64,000 nt of DNA, taken from NCBI RefSeq assembly GCF_020165495.1, contig NZ_JAIUIE010000006.1, positions 186,001 through 250,000 on the forward strand. Reading direction: 5' to 3'. Each line of letters begins with the position of its first letter. Position 1 is the stretch's first letter. Both the position numbers and the translations under genes were made by a program. The DNA is from Mesorhizobium sp. BR1-1-16 (GTDB lineage Bacteria; Pseudomonadota; Alphaproteobacteria; Rhizobiales; Kaistiaceae). Positions 55,678 through 64,000 of this stretch are shown piece by piece. A model generated the notes under the pieces. The model made no database searches. It saw only the letters and a list, made by a program, of their open reading frames with translations, and was not told where the DNA came from.

Positions 55678-56556
55678 TCAGGTCCCGCCGAGGCCGGTTA
55701 CAGTCTGGAACGCCTTGCTGATCCAGGAACTCTTGTTTTCGGACGGCGACACGCCACCGGACTGCAGCAGGCTGTACGCATCCTTGTACCAGGGCGAATC
55801 CGGGAAGTTGTGGCCCAGCACCGCGGCGGCCGTCTGCGCTTCGCTGACGATGCCCATCGCGTAATAGGCTGAGGTCAAGCGATAGAGCGCCTCCTCGACC
55901 TGGCGGGTATTGCCATACTGCGTCACGACCGTCTTGAAGCGGTTGATGGCGGCCGGATATTCGCGGCGCTCCAGATAATAGCGGCCGATCTGCATTTCCT
56001 TGCCGGCGAGCTGGTCGCGGGCAACGATGATCGCCTTCTGCGCGTCGTCGACATATTCGGAATTCGGATAGCGCTCGACCACTTCCTGCATCGCGGCGAT
56101 GGCGCGCTGCGTCGATTCCTGGTCGCGCGTCACGTCGGGGATCTGTTTGAAATAGGACTGGCCGATCATGTACTGCGCGTAAGCCGCATCCGGGCTCGCA
56201 GGATAGAGCGCCACATAGCGCTTCGCAGCCTCGATCGTGTCGTCATACTTGCCCTGACGATAATAGGTGAAGGCCTGCATGATCAGGGCCTTGCGGGCCC
56301 ATTCGGTATAAGGCTGCTGCTTGTCGACCTCGCCGAAGCGCGCCGAGGCGGCCCGAAGCTTGCCTTCCGACATCAGCTTCAGGCCCTGATTGTAGAGCTC
56401 GCCCGCTGGAATGTCTGGCTGGTCGGAGTCGTCTTCCTTGCCGAGGCAGCCGGCCAGAGCCACCAGCGAGCAGAGCAGGACGACACGAAGCGCGATCGTC
56501 CCCTTCCGCCCCAGCTTCGCAGCGGCGGAAGGAAGGGTCGCATCGATATTTGTCAT
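55678..56556 (-). CDS. bamD: Outer membrane assembly lipoprotein BamD
   Basis: 292 residues. A lipoprotein of the beta-barrel assembly machinery. The lipobox LVALAGC (cysteine about residue 37) follows a basic start and hydrophobic core ([12 protein letters not shown]). Five TPR-like repeats follow: [80 protein letters not shown], and [20 protein letters not shown]. Between lpxC and recN in the conserved order. Confidence 0.95.
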   Translation of the reverse strand: MTNIDATLPSAAAKLGRKGTIALRVVLLCSLVALAGCLGKEDDSDQPDIPAGELYNQGLKLMSEGKLRAASARFGEVDKQQPYTEWARKALIMQAFTYYRQGKYDDTIEAAKRYVALYPASPDAAYAQYMIGQSYFKQIPDVTRDQESTQRAIAAMQEVVERYPNSEYVDDAQKAIIVARDQLAGKEMQIGRYYLERREYPAAINRFKTVVTQYGNTRQVEEALYRLTSAYYAMGIVSEAQTAAAVLGHNFPDSPWYKDAYSLLQSGGVSPSENKSSWISKAFQTVTGLGGT

Positions 56557-56742
56557 GCAGGAATTCGAGCCAGCGGAACCGGCCTCGCCTCTATCGACGG
56601 GTCAAAGCACTGCCGCTTCTCTAGCCGAAACGACATCAGTATGTCACCAGCCGTGCCAGCGCATTGGCGCATTTTCAAGGCAGTGGGATCATCTGGGAGA
56701 AAGGGCGCTTCGCAGGCGTCGCCGGGCGAACCGCAGGCCCCG

Positions 56743-57699
56743 TCAGGACTTTTCCGGACCGAGCGCCGCGGCCGCGAGACGGACCGGAACTTCGGCGCGA
56801 ACCGGCTCGCGACGCGGCGCGGCCGTCCCGTCGACAAAGCACCACGCCGACGAATCAGCCAGCAGAGCCTCGACGATGCGCGCGTTCAGCCGATGGCCGC
56901 CGCGATAGGAGCGGTAAGCCCCGATGATCGGCGCGCCGGCAAGCGCCAGATCGCCGACCGCATCGAGCGCCTTGTGGCGCACAAACTCGTCCGCGAAACG
57001 CAGCCCCTCCGGATTGAGAACGCGGTCATCACCGAGCACGACCGTGTTGTCGAGCGAGGAGCCGAGCGCGAGACCGCGCGACCAGTAGGTCTGCACGTCG
57101 CGCAGGAAGCCGAAAGTCCGGGCGCGGGCAAGATCACGACGGAACGTCGCCGGGGTCAGGTCGGTGACGAAAGCCTGGCGGCCAATCAGCGGCGAATCGA
57201 AATCGATGTCGATCTCGAAGCGGCGGCCATCAAACGGCAGCAACTCGGCAAAGGCCGGACCCTGGTCGAGGCGGATCGGCTTCAGGACCTTGATGAAGCG
57301 GCGGCGGGCGGCGAGCTGGACGATCTCGGTCTGCTCGATCAACGCGACAAAGGCGCTGGCGCTGCCATCCATCATCGGCACTTCGGCGCCATCGATATCG
57401 ACCGCCACATTATCGACGCCAAGACCGTTGAAGGTCGCCAGCAGATGTTCGATCGTGGCGATCGACAATCCCATGCGGGCGATCGTCGTGCAGGAATCGG
57501 TGGCCGACAGATTGTCGATCGAGGCGCGGATCGCAACCGATTCGGAAGCGTCGCCATCGGTGCGCTGGAACGTGATGCCGCTATCGGCTGGCGCAGGATT
57601 GAGCGCCATCGAGACCGGCTGGCCGCTATGCACACCGATACCCGATACGACGACGCGATCGCGCAACGTCGTCTGCGGTGTGCCCATACGCTTTGCCAT
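56743..57699 (-). CDS. lpxC: UDP-3-O-acyl-N-acetylglucosamine deacetylase
   Basis: 318 residues. First committed step of lipid A synthesis; a zinc enzyme. MGTPQTTLRDRVVVSGIGVH is the conserved start; zinc ligands are in ATIEHLLATFNGLGVDNVAV and RHKALDAVGDLALAG (H-K-x-L-D). DGSASAFVALIEQTEIVQL and the FDSPLIGRQAF insert are also typical. It shows that the organism makes LPS, fitting the rhamnose locus as an O-antigen or related surface glycan. Confidence 0.97.
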   Translation of the reverse strand: MAKRMGTPQTTLRDRVVVSGIGVHSGQPVSMALNPAPADSGITFQRTDGDASESVAIRASIDNLSATDSCTTIARMGLSIATIEHLLATFNGLGVDNVAVDIDGAEVPMMDGSASAFVALIEQTEIVQLAARRRFIKVLKPIRLDQGPAFAELLPFDGRRFEIDIDFDSPLIGRQAFVTDLTPATFRRDLARARTFGFLRDVQTYWSRGLALGSSLDNTVVLGDDRVLNPEGLRFADEFVRHKALDAVGDLALAGAPIIGAYRSYRGGHRLNARIVEALLADSSAWCFVDGTAAPRREPVRAEVPVRLAAAALGPEKS

Positions 57700-57924
57700 G
57701 AATTGAACCCCTGCGGGACCGCCAATTACGCGGCGTCCCTGTCGCGCTTCACCTACTGAGCCGCTCGCTCGCGAAACATGCCGGCCTGTCGACTCGGCGT
57801 AATCGCGCTGCAGAGCAGCAATTCGTAGTGTGAAGATACGGCCCGCCCCCTCCTACAACAAATCACGGTTTCTAACCGTATGTTACGCGGTATCCGCCTG
57901 GGGGATTGCCTTGCCGCGCTTGCG

Positions 57925-57953
57925 AAAAGGCCCGGCGGAATACCGCCGGGCCT
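57925..57953 (-). terminator. Rho-independent terminator after ftsZ
   Basis: AGGCCCGGCGG/CCGCCGGGCCT, an 11-bp perfect stem with a 4-base loop, followed on the minus strand by TTTTC. It starts 23 bases after the ftsZ stop, so lpxC is likely transcribed from its own promoter in the 276-base gap. Confidence 0.85.
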
Positions 57954-57975
57954 GGGGTCGAAATGCTGCAGTCGC

Positions 57976-59694
57976 TCAGTTCGCCTGACGGCGCAGGAAG
58001 GCCGGGATCTCGAGCTGGTCGTCCTCGTGGCGCGGCTCGCGCGGCATCACGCGGCCATGCGGATCGAGTTCAGCCTGCTGGCGCTGGCGATAGGCGTCCT
58101 GGACCGGCGCCGCCTGACGGGGCGCCTGCTGGGGACGCGCCGCCTGGGGAGCCGGAGCCTGCTGGCGCGGCGCCTGCTGGGGCGCACGGGCCGGAGCCTG
58201 CTGGACCGGAGCGGCCCGCTGGGGCTGCTGCGGCTGGGCATCTTCCTCGCGACGGCCGAGATGAGCCAGGCGGCGGAGCAGACCCATCGGCCCGCGATCC
58301 TCCTCCTGCGCTTCCTCGCCGCGCGCGGCATGCATCTCGCGCTGGGCCACGACCGGGAAGTCCTCGACCCGCGGCATGCGGCTGGAGGCCGGAGCCTCGG
58401 CCGCCGGCGGAATGAAGGACTGCTGCGGATGGTGGTCATGCGCATCGGCCGGCGCCGGGACCATGTCGAACTCGTGATCGAGTTCGGCCTCGTCATAGGA
58501 GACGGACGCCTGCGGCTGCTGCAGCGGGGCGATAGTGACGCCCGGGTCGCGGGAGGCCGTCTGCGCAGGCTGGCGGATGACCTGCTGCGGAGCCGGCGCG
58601 CGCATTTCGGTGTTCACCTGCGGTGCACGACCTGCGGCCGGCGGCTGAACGGCGGCCTGGGCGGCAGCCTTCATGCGCTGGTTGAGCTCGGCCATGCGCA
58701 CTTCGGTCGGCGTGACGTCCTCGCGGACTTCGCTGTCGATGCCAGTGGCAACGACCGAGACGCGGATGACGCCTTCGAGGCTTTCCTCGAATGTGGCGCC
58801 GAGGATGATGTTGGCGTCCGGATCCACTTCCTCGCGGATGCGGGTCGCCGCCTCGTCAACCTCGAACAGCGTCAGGTCCTTGCCGCCAGTGATCGAGATC
58901 AGCAGACCGCGGGCACCGTGCATCGACGTCTCGTCGAGCAGCGGATTGGCGATCGCCGCCTCGGCGGCGAGGATGGCGCGGCGCTCGCCGGAGGCTTCGC
59001 CCGTGCCCATCATAGCCTTGCCCATCTCGCGCATCACCGAACGGACGTCGGCGAAGTCGAGATTGATCAGGCCTTCCTTGACCATCAGGTCGGTGATGCA
59101 GGCAACACCCGAATAGAGAACCTGGTCGGCCATGGCGAAGGCGTCCGCGAAGGTCGTCTTCTCATTGGCGATACGGAACAGGTTCTGGTTCGGAATGACG
59201 ATCAGCGTATCGACGCATTCCTGCAGCTCGCGGATGCCGGCTTCGGCAACGCGCATGCGGCGGGCGCCTTCGAACTGGAACGGCTTCGTCACGACGCCGA
59301 CCGTCAGGATCCCGTGCGAACGGGCCGAGCGGGCGATGACGGGCGCAGCGCCCGTGCCGGTGCCGCCGCCCATTCCGGCGGTGACGAACACCATGTGCGA
59401 GCCGGCGAGATGATCGTTGATCTCGTCCAGCACTTCCTCGGCGGCGGCGCGGCCGATCTCAGGCATCGAGCCGGCACCGAGACCCTCGGTGACCGCCGTG
59501 CCCATCTGGATGAGGCGCTCGGCACGCGCCGACATGAGCGCCTGGCTGTCGGTGTTGGCGCAGACAAACTCAACGCCCTCGAGCCCAGAACGGATCATGT
59601 TGTTGACGGCGTTGCCACCAGCCCCGCCAACGCCGAAGACCGTGATCTTGGGCTTAAGCTCAGTAATATCCGGCATCTTCAGGTTGATCGTCAT
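57976..59694 (-). CDS. ftsZ: Cell division protein FtsZ
   Basis: 572 residues. Tubulin-like GTPase that forms the Z ring. GTPase domain: [18 protein letters not shown], the tubulin signature [16 protein letters not shown], and [20 protein letters not shown]. From about residue 325 a long Gln/Pro/Ala-rich linker ([14 protein letters not shown] type) precedes the conserved C-terminal peptide [15 protein letters not shown] that binds FtsA and other partners. The linker of about 230 residues is long, as usual in alphaproteobacteria. ftsZ is followed by a strong terminator. Confidence 0.98.
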   Translation of the reverse strand: MTINLKMPDITELKPKITVFGVGGAGGNAVNNMIRSGLEGVEFVCANTDSQALMSARAERLIQMGTAVTEGLGAGSMPEIGRAAAEEVLDEINDHLAGSHMVFVTAGMGGGTGTGAAPVIARSARSHGILTVGVVTKPFQFEGARRMRVAEAGIRELQECVDTLIVIPNQNLFRIANEKTTFADAFAMADQVLYSGVACITDLMVKEGLINLDFADVRSVMREMGKAMMGTGEASGERRAILAAEAAIANPLLDETSMHGARGLLISITGGKDLTLFEVDEAATRIREEVDPDANIILGATFEESLEGVIRVSVVATGIDSEVREDVTPTEVRMAELNQRMKAAAQAAVQPPAAGRAPQVNTEMRAPAPQQVIRQPAQTASRDPGVTIAPLQQPQASVSYDEAELDHEFDMVPAPADAHDHHPQQSFIPPAAEAPASSRMPRVEDFPVVAQREMHAARGEEAQEEDRGPMGLLRRLAHLGRREEDAQPQQPQRAAPVQQAPARAPQQAPRQQAPAPQAARPQQAPRQAAPVQDAYRQRQQAELDPHGRVMPREPRHEDDQLEIPAFLRRQAN

Positions 59695-59790
59695 GGAGAC
59701 CTCGTCGTCTGACCCCTCAGCCGGTGGCGTAAACCGGCCTGGCTTTGCTTAATTGAGGCGCCTCGCCCTGTGCGCCCCGCCTCTCGGCTA

Positions 59791-61113
59791 TTAGAAACTT
59801 TCGCGGAACCAGTGCCCGACCCGTGCGAAATAGCCGCCGGTCCCGGTCATCGGCATGCGATGGCCGCGCATCGCCGAGACCTGCTCGATCTGGGCGACTT
59901 GCGGATAGATCAAAAGCCCTACGGCCGCCGAGAAGGCTGGCCCCCTGGCCGCCTCCGGCAGGCCCGTCACGCCGAGCGGACGGCCAAGACGGACATTGCG
60001 CGCAAGGATGCGCCGCGCCGCCTCGTTGATGCCCGCCAGCTGGCTGCCGCCACCGGTGAGCACGATCCGCCGGCCAACCATGGTCTGGAAGCCGGAACGG
60101 TTCAGCCGGTCGCGGACGAGCTCCAGCACCTCTTCAATGCGGGCGCGGATGATCCGCGTCAGCGCGGCCCGCGGAATCTGGTTCGGAACGTCGCGGTCGT
60201 CGTCGCTGATCGGCAGCACGGACAGCATGTCGCGCTCGTCGGAAACCGAAGGCAACGCGCTGCCATGCATGGTCTTCAGCCGCTCGGCATCCTCGATGCG
60301 GGTCGACAGTCCGCGCGCGATGTCGGTGGTGACGTGCTGACCGCCGATGGCGATCGCATCGGCATGGACGAACTGGCCGTCCATGAACACCGAGATCGTT
60401 GTGGTGCCGCCGCCGAGATCGACGCAGGCGACGCCAAGCTCGGTCTCGTCATCGACAAGCGCCGAGAGACCGCTCGCATAGGGCGTCGCGACCATCGCCT
60501 CGACCGAGAGATGGCAGCGCGAAATGCAGAGCTCGAGATTGCGCAGCGGCGCCGACTCTCCGGTGACGATGTGCATGTCGACGCCGAGCCGTTCACCGAG
60601 CATGCCGCGTGGGTCGCGGATGCCGCCATTGCCATCGATGGCATAGCCGATCGGCAGCGAATGGATCGGCGCACGCTCCGGCGTGACGGTGTGCTCGCGG
60701 CCGGCGGCGAGGACGCGCTTGATGTCGTTCTCGACCACTTCATGGCCGGTCAGCGAGACGCTCGCCGAATAGACTTCGCTCGAAAGGCGGCCGCAGGAGA
60801 CGTTGACGATCAGCGATTCGACCGTGACGCCGGCCATGCGCTCGGCGGCATCGACTGCGAGGCGGATCGCCTGCTCGGCCTTGTCCAGATCGACCACGAC
60901 GCCCGACTTGATGCCGCGCGACCGCTGATGGCCGATGCCGAGCACCTCGACGGCATGGGTACGGCCGGGCAGCACATCGCCAAGCTCACGCGGCTTCAGT
61001 TTGGCGATCAGGCAGCAGACCTTGGACGATCCGACATCGAGGATCGAGACGATGGTGGCCTTCTTGGCCGACAGCGGCTTCAAACGGCTTTCGGAGGTGA
61101 CGAACAGGGCCAT
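59791..61113 (-). CDS. ftsA: Cell division protein FtsA
   Basis: 440 residues. Actin-like protein tethering FtsZ to the membrane. Actin-fold phosphate loops IVSILDVGSSKVCCLIAKLK and GVACVDLGGGTTTISVFMDG, the FtsA-specific 1C region with GHEVVENDIKRVLAAGREHT, and IVLTGGGSQLAGINEAARRI. The C-terminal membrane-targeting helix is FARVGHWFRESF. Its ATG overlaps the ftsQ stop by one base (TGATG), so the two are coupled. Confidence 0.97.
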   Translation of the reverse strand: MALFVTSESRLKPLSAKKATIVSILDVGSSKVCCLIAKLKPRELGDVLPGRTHAVEVLGIGHQRSRGIKSGVVVDLDKAEQAIRLAVDAAERMAGVTVESLIVNVSCGRLSSEVYSASVSLTGHEVVENDIKRVLAAGREHTVTPERAPIHSLPIGYAIDGNGGIRDPRGMLGERLGVDMHIVTGESAPLRNLELCISRCHLSVEAMVATPYASGLSALVDDETELGVACVDLGGGTTTISVFMDGQFVHADAIAIGGQHVTTDIARGLSTRIEDAERLKTMHGSALPSVSDERDMLSVLPISDDDRDVPNQIPRAALTRIIRARIEEVLELVRDRLNRSGFQTMVGRRIVLTGGGSQLAGINEAARRILARNVRLGRPLGVTGLPEAARGPAFSAAVGLLIYPQVAQIEQVSAMRGHRMPMTGTGGYFARVGHWFRESF

Positions 61114-62030
61114 CAGGTGCTCGCCCCTTTGCGCTTCGCAAGCTTCGCCTGCTCCTTGAGTTCGGCTTCGCGTTTTACGGCGGCTTCGGGCGTCAGCCGC
61201 ACAAACATCCGGTCGCCGAGACGGAGATCGACGCTGACGATGTCGCGGCCAAGCAGATTGTTGCTCTGGTCGAAGCCGGCGATCCGCGCCAGCGCGGCCT
61301 TGGGATCGTCCTGCGGCAGCATTAGCGTGACACCGTTGTCGAGCACGAAATTCCAGCGCCGCTGGCCAATCAGCACAGCCGCCTTGAGCCGGGCGCGAAT
61401 TCCCGGCGCAGTGTCGGCAAGCGCCAGCGCCTCGGAGGCACGCGTCTCGGCACCCGCGCCGACCACGCGGACGAGATTGCGATGGGCATCCCGGGCGTCG
61501 CCGATGACGCGGCCGGTATCGTCGAGCACGGAGAGCTGCTGGTCGTGCTGCCAGAGCACATAAGGCTGGCGCTCGTCGATCGTGATCTTCAGCGTCGAGG
61601 GATAGACCTTGCGCAGCGACGCCGTCTGAACCCAGGGCAGCGTCTCGATGCGCTCCCGCGCCGAAGCGACGTCGATCGCCGGCAGCGAGGCATCCGGCGG
61701 AAGCTGCAGCTTCTGCAGCACGGCGACCTCGGAGGTCTCCATCTGCCCGGTGATCTTCACGGATTCGACGACGAGGCCGCCCGCATTCGACAGCGAGGTG
61801 ACGAGTTCATCGGTGCGGCCCGCAGACACCACGCCGGCAACGCCGGTCGCGATGAACAGGAGCGCCGTCAATTCAATGCCGATATGCGGCGGCAGGCGGC
61901 GCTCATAGCGCGCCAGCGACTTGAGCCGCCGATGCAGCCAGGACGGCATGCGTCGAGCAGACGGCACGGCGAGATCGGCCGATCCGCGCGCTCCCTGCTC
62001 TTCCGCCAGCTCATCGACTACCTGCCGCAC
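61113..62030 (-). CDS. ftsQ: Cell division protein FtsQ
   Basis: 305 residues. A bitopic divisome protein: a cytoplasmic basic tail (RRMPSWLHRRLKSLARYERR), one membrane helix IGIELTALLFIATGVAGVV, then a periplasmic POTRA domain (VESVKITGQMETSEVAVLQK, IETLPWVQTASLRKVYPSTL) and the beta domain. It overlaps ddl by 13 bases and ftsA by one. Confidence 0.95.
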   Translation of the reverse strand: MRQVVDELAEEQGARGSADLAVPSARRMPSWLHRRLKSLARYERRLPPHIGIELTALLFIATGVAGVVSAGRTDELVTSLSNAGGLVVESVKITGQMETSEVAVLQKLQLPPDASLPAIDVASARERIETLPWVQTASLRKVYPSTLKITIDERQPYVLWQHDQQLSVLDDTGRVIGDARDAHRNLVRVVGAGAETRASEALALADTAPGIRARLKAAVLIGQRRWNFVLDNGVTLMLPQDDPKAALARIAGFDQSNNLLGRDIVSVDLRLGDRMFVRLTPEAAVKREAELKEQAKLAKRKGAST

Positions 62031-62941
62031 GACGCGTCCTCCACCATCCAGCTCACCAGTTCCGGAAAACTCATTCCGGCATGCCGCGCCATATCCGGGA
62101 CCAGCGACGTCGCCGTCATGCCCGGCTGGGTGTTCACTTCAAGGCAAACCAGCTGCCCCGTGCCGTCAGGTCGATCGTCGTATCGGAAGTCCGCTCGGCT
62201 GATGCCGCGACACCCGAGAGCCCGATGAGCCCGCACCGATAGATTCCGTATACTTTGGTAAACATCTGGTAAAAGCGGCGCAGGAATTACGTGTCGTGCA
62301 CCGTTGTCGGAATATTTGGCGTCGTAGTCGTACCAGCCACCATCGGCCGTCACGAGCTCAATGATATCAAGGGCTTCGTCGCCCATGACGCCGCAGGTCA
62401 GCTCGCGGCCGCCGATGAAACGCTCCACCATGACCGTGTCGCCAAAAGCCCAATCCTCAGCAAAGAGTTGCTGAGGCGGGTGAAGAGCGCCCTCACGAAC
62501 GATCAGGACACCGAAACTCGACCCCTCTGCCACCGGCTTCACGACATAAGGTGGTGTCATCGGATGCGCCTTCGCGACATCCAGGCGGTGCATGAGCACT
62601 GATTCGGCGATTGGAATTCCGGCCGCCGCGAGGACGTCCTTGGCGCGCGCCTTGTTCATCGCGAGCGCCGAAGCGAGCACGCCGGAATGGGTGTAGGGGA
62701 TCTGGAGGATCTCGAGGATGCCCTGGATACAGCCGTCCTCGCCATAAGGCCCGTGCAGCGCGTTGAAGGCGACATCCGGCTTCAGGCGCGCCAGCACCTC
62801 CGCCACGTCACGCTGAACATCGACCCGCGTGACCCGGTAACCCGCAACCTCGAGCGCATCGGCGCAACCCTTGCCGGAATTGAGCGAAACCGGCCTTTCG
62901 CTCGACCATCCGCCCATCAGGACGGCGACGTGCTTCGCCAA
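62018..62941 (-). CDS. ddl: D-alanine-D-alanine ligase
   Basis: 307 residues from TTG at 62941. It makes the D-Ala-D-Ala dipeptide of peptidoglycan. The family start is A-K-H-V-A-V-L-M-G-G (LAKHVAVLMGGWSSERPVSL), so TTG directly before it, with GAGAGGGG upstream, gives the standard length; a GTG at 62974 is the alternative. ATP-grasp motifs: DVAFNALHGPYGEDGCIQGI, PYTHSGVLASALAMNKARAK, VVKPVAEGSSFGV, and EVNTQPGMTATSLVP. Overlaps ftsQ by 13 bases. Confidence 0.95.
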   Translation of the reverse strand: MAKHVAVLMGGWSSERPVSLNSGKGCADALEVAGYRVTRVDVQRDVAEVLARLKPDVAFNALHGPYGEDGCIQGILEILQIPYTHSGVLASALAMNKARAKDVLAAAGIPIAESVLMHRLDVAKAHPMTPPYVVKPVAEGSSFGVLIVREGALHPPQQLFAEDWAFGDTVMVERFIGGRELTCGVMGDEALDIIELVTADGGWYDYDAKYSDNGARHVIPAPLLPDVYQSIRNLSVRAHRALGCRGISRADFRYDDRPDGTGQLVCLEVNTQPGMTATSLVPDMARHAGMSFPELVSWMVEDASCGR

Positions 62942-63021
62942 GACAGTTAACCCCTCTCGAATCGATCGGGGCACTATGTCAGGGAAGAGGTAATCGATCG
63001 TTAACCAGGTGCGTTATCCCG

Positions 63022-63040
63022 CTGAGTCAAAACGACTCAG
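63022..63040. promoter_or_regulatory. Hairpin with two GANTC sites upstream of ddl-ftsQAZ
   Basis: CTGAGTC-AAAAC-GACTCAG, a 7-bp inverted repeat in the gap between the murB stop and the ddl start. Each arm holds a GANTC site (GAGTC and GACTC), the target of the CcrM methylase of alphaproteobacteria. No U tract, so it is a weak terminator at best. A cell-cycle role is only a possibility. Confidence 0.4.
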
Positions 63041-63061
63041 GGCGACCCGCCGAGCGCGGCT

Positions 63062-64000
63062 CTAGCCGCCAAGAAACGGCTCGACCGCCCCGCCCTCGCC
63101 AGGCAGTCCGAGCCGCTTGATTTCCCAGTCGAGACGGACGCCGCTCGTCGCCAGCACCCGGGCGCGAACCGTCTCGCCCAGCAGTTCGAGATCATGGCCG
63201 GTGGCGCCGCCCGTGTTGATCAGGAAGTTGCAGTGCATTTCGGAAACCTGTGCGCCGCCGATCCTGAGACCGCGGCAGCCGGCGGCATCGACGAGCTTCC
63301 ACGCCGAGTCGCCAGGCGGGTTCTTGAACGTCGAACCACCCGTCTTTTCGCGGATCGGCTGGGCACGTTCGCGATGCGCCTCGACCTCGGCCATCGCAGC
63401 TTCTATCAGGCTGCGATCCGCCGGTTCGCCCTGATAGATCGCCTCAGTGAAGATCAGATCTTCGGCCGCGTCGGTATGGCGATAGGTGAAGCCCATATCG
63501 GCATTACTGAGCACATGGCGGGCGCCGCTGCGGTCGATCGCGGTAACCTCGACCAGCCTCTCGCGCGTCTCGCCGCCATTGGCGCCGGCATTCATGCGCA
63601 ACGCTCCGCCGATAGCGCCGGGAATGCCATGATAGAAGGCGAAGCCGGCAAGCCCCTCCGCCAGCGCGAATGCGGCGACACGCTTGTCGGGCAAGGCCGT
63701 GCCGACACGGATCCGATCGCCGGCGAGCCGTTCCGTCGCGCCGAAACCCTTGGCCGACAGACGGACGACAACGCCCGGAATGCCGCCGTCGCGCACCAGC
63801 AGATTCGAGCCGACACCGATCACCAGCACCGGCACGTCAGGCGCCAGTCGCGACAGGAACAGCGCGAGATCGTCAGCGTCGGCCGGCTGGAACAGCGCCT
63901 GCGCCGGGCCGCCGACGCGAAACCACGTGACCGCGTCGAGCCCGAAATTCGGCGTGACGCGACCCCGGATATCCGTGAGGTCGAGATCAAGGGCCGCGAA
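63062..64000 (-). CDS. murB: UDP-N-acetylenolpyruvoylglucosamine reductase (5' end outside window)
   Basis: The frame is open to the last base of the window, giving 312 residues without the first few. It reduces the enolpyruvyl group to form UDP-MurNAc. FAD-binding features: [73 protein letters not shown], and the substrate end [20 protein letters not shown] with [20 protein letters not shown]. Members typically start 10-20 residues further upstream. First visible gene of the division cluster. Confidence 0.95.
   Translation of the reverse strand, partial: FAALDLDLTDIRGRVTPNFGLDAVTWFRVGGPAQALFQPADADDLALFLSRLAPDVPVLVIGVGSNLLVRDGGIPGVVVRLSAKGFGATERLAGDRIRVGTALPDKRVAAFALAEGLAGFAFYHGIPGAIGGALRMNAGANGGETRERLVEVTAIDRSGARHVLSNADMGFTYRHTDAAEDLIFTEAIYQGEPADRSLIEAAMAEVEAHRERAQPIREKTGGSTFKNPPGDSAWKLVDAAGCRGLRIGGAQVSEMHCNFLINTGGATGHDLELLGETVRARVLATSGVRLDWEIKRLGLPGEGGAVEPFLGG

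Noticed and set aside
57880-59712. 610-codon plus-strand frame antisense to ftsZ
   Set aside because: Composition is that of a GC codon-position shadow; ftsZ on the minus strand has every family motif. The same applies to long frames opposite fumC, uvrD, ligA, AsmA and both exporters.

Overview
The window reads as a GC-rich alphaproteobacterial chromosome, most likely order Hyphomicrobiales (Rhizobiales); a Kaistia-like genus is only a guess. The support is a circularly permuted two-piece tmRNA beside an alpha-type SspB, small Rhizobiales families (DUF4169, DUF4170, a 71-residue protein carrying RYVNGYQLSLDD), and the order murB-ddl-ftsQ-ftsA-ftsZ-lpxC-bamD-recN. No tRNA, rRNA, CRISPR array, insertion sequence or prophage block was seen.

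Left part (1-28475): housekeeping and accessory metabolism. It holds a truncated APC-family permease, a GNAT-DUF4424-thyA run on the minus strand, and a Bcr/CflA exporter divergent from a TetR regulator with a perfect 16-bp palindrome between them. Next come permuted ssrA and sspB (the tag RNA and its ClpXP adaptor side by side), a peptidoglycan-binding/amidase-like protein, a glycosyltransferase, fumC, DUF4169 and a ribbon-helix-helix protein, with an OafA-type acyltransferase lodged between the last two. Then follow a very large AsmA protein that appears to start at CTG behind a perfect Shine-Dalgarno, an FAD dehydrogenase, an MDR reductase, uvrD, prmA, pepP, a PRC-barrel secreted protein and ligA.

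Middle (28640-48164): a surface-polysaccharide island. rfbCDAB makes dTDP-L-rhamnose. Around it are two giant multidomain proteins that share a coiled coil, GT4 and RgpF-like chassis but carry different N-terminal modules (an AdoMet methyltransferase in one, a sulfotransferase-like domain in the other). There is also a tail-anchored GT2 enzyme whose coiled coil is built from exact 63-bp (three-heptad) tandem repeats, an NAD-dependent sugar epimerase, two more methyltransferases, a FemAB/GNAT-like protein and a DegT aminotransferase. No polysaccharide exporter or polymerase is visible, so export must be encoded elsewhere.

Right part (48440-64000): DUF4170 and isocitrate lyase (glyoxylate shunt) lie divergent from a ScfR/RamB-type regulator. 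A second Bcr/CflA exporter and a methyltransferase follow, then the minus-strand division/envelope cluster: murB (cut by the window end), ddl, ftsQ, ftsA, ftsZ, lpxC, bamD, recN. In many Rhizobiales ligA follows recN directly; here the two are on the same strand but about 25 kb apart, so the block holding the polysaccharide island and aceA looks inserted into that conserved cluster.
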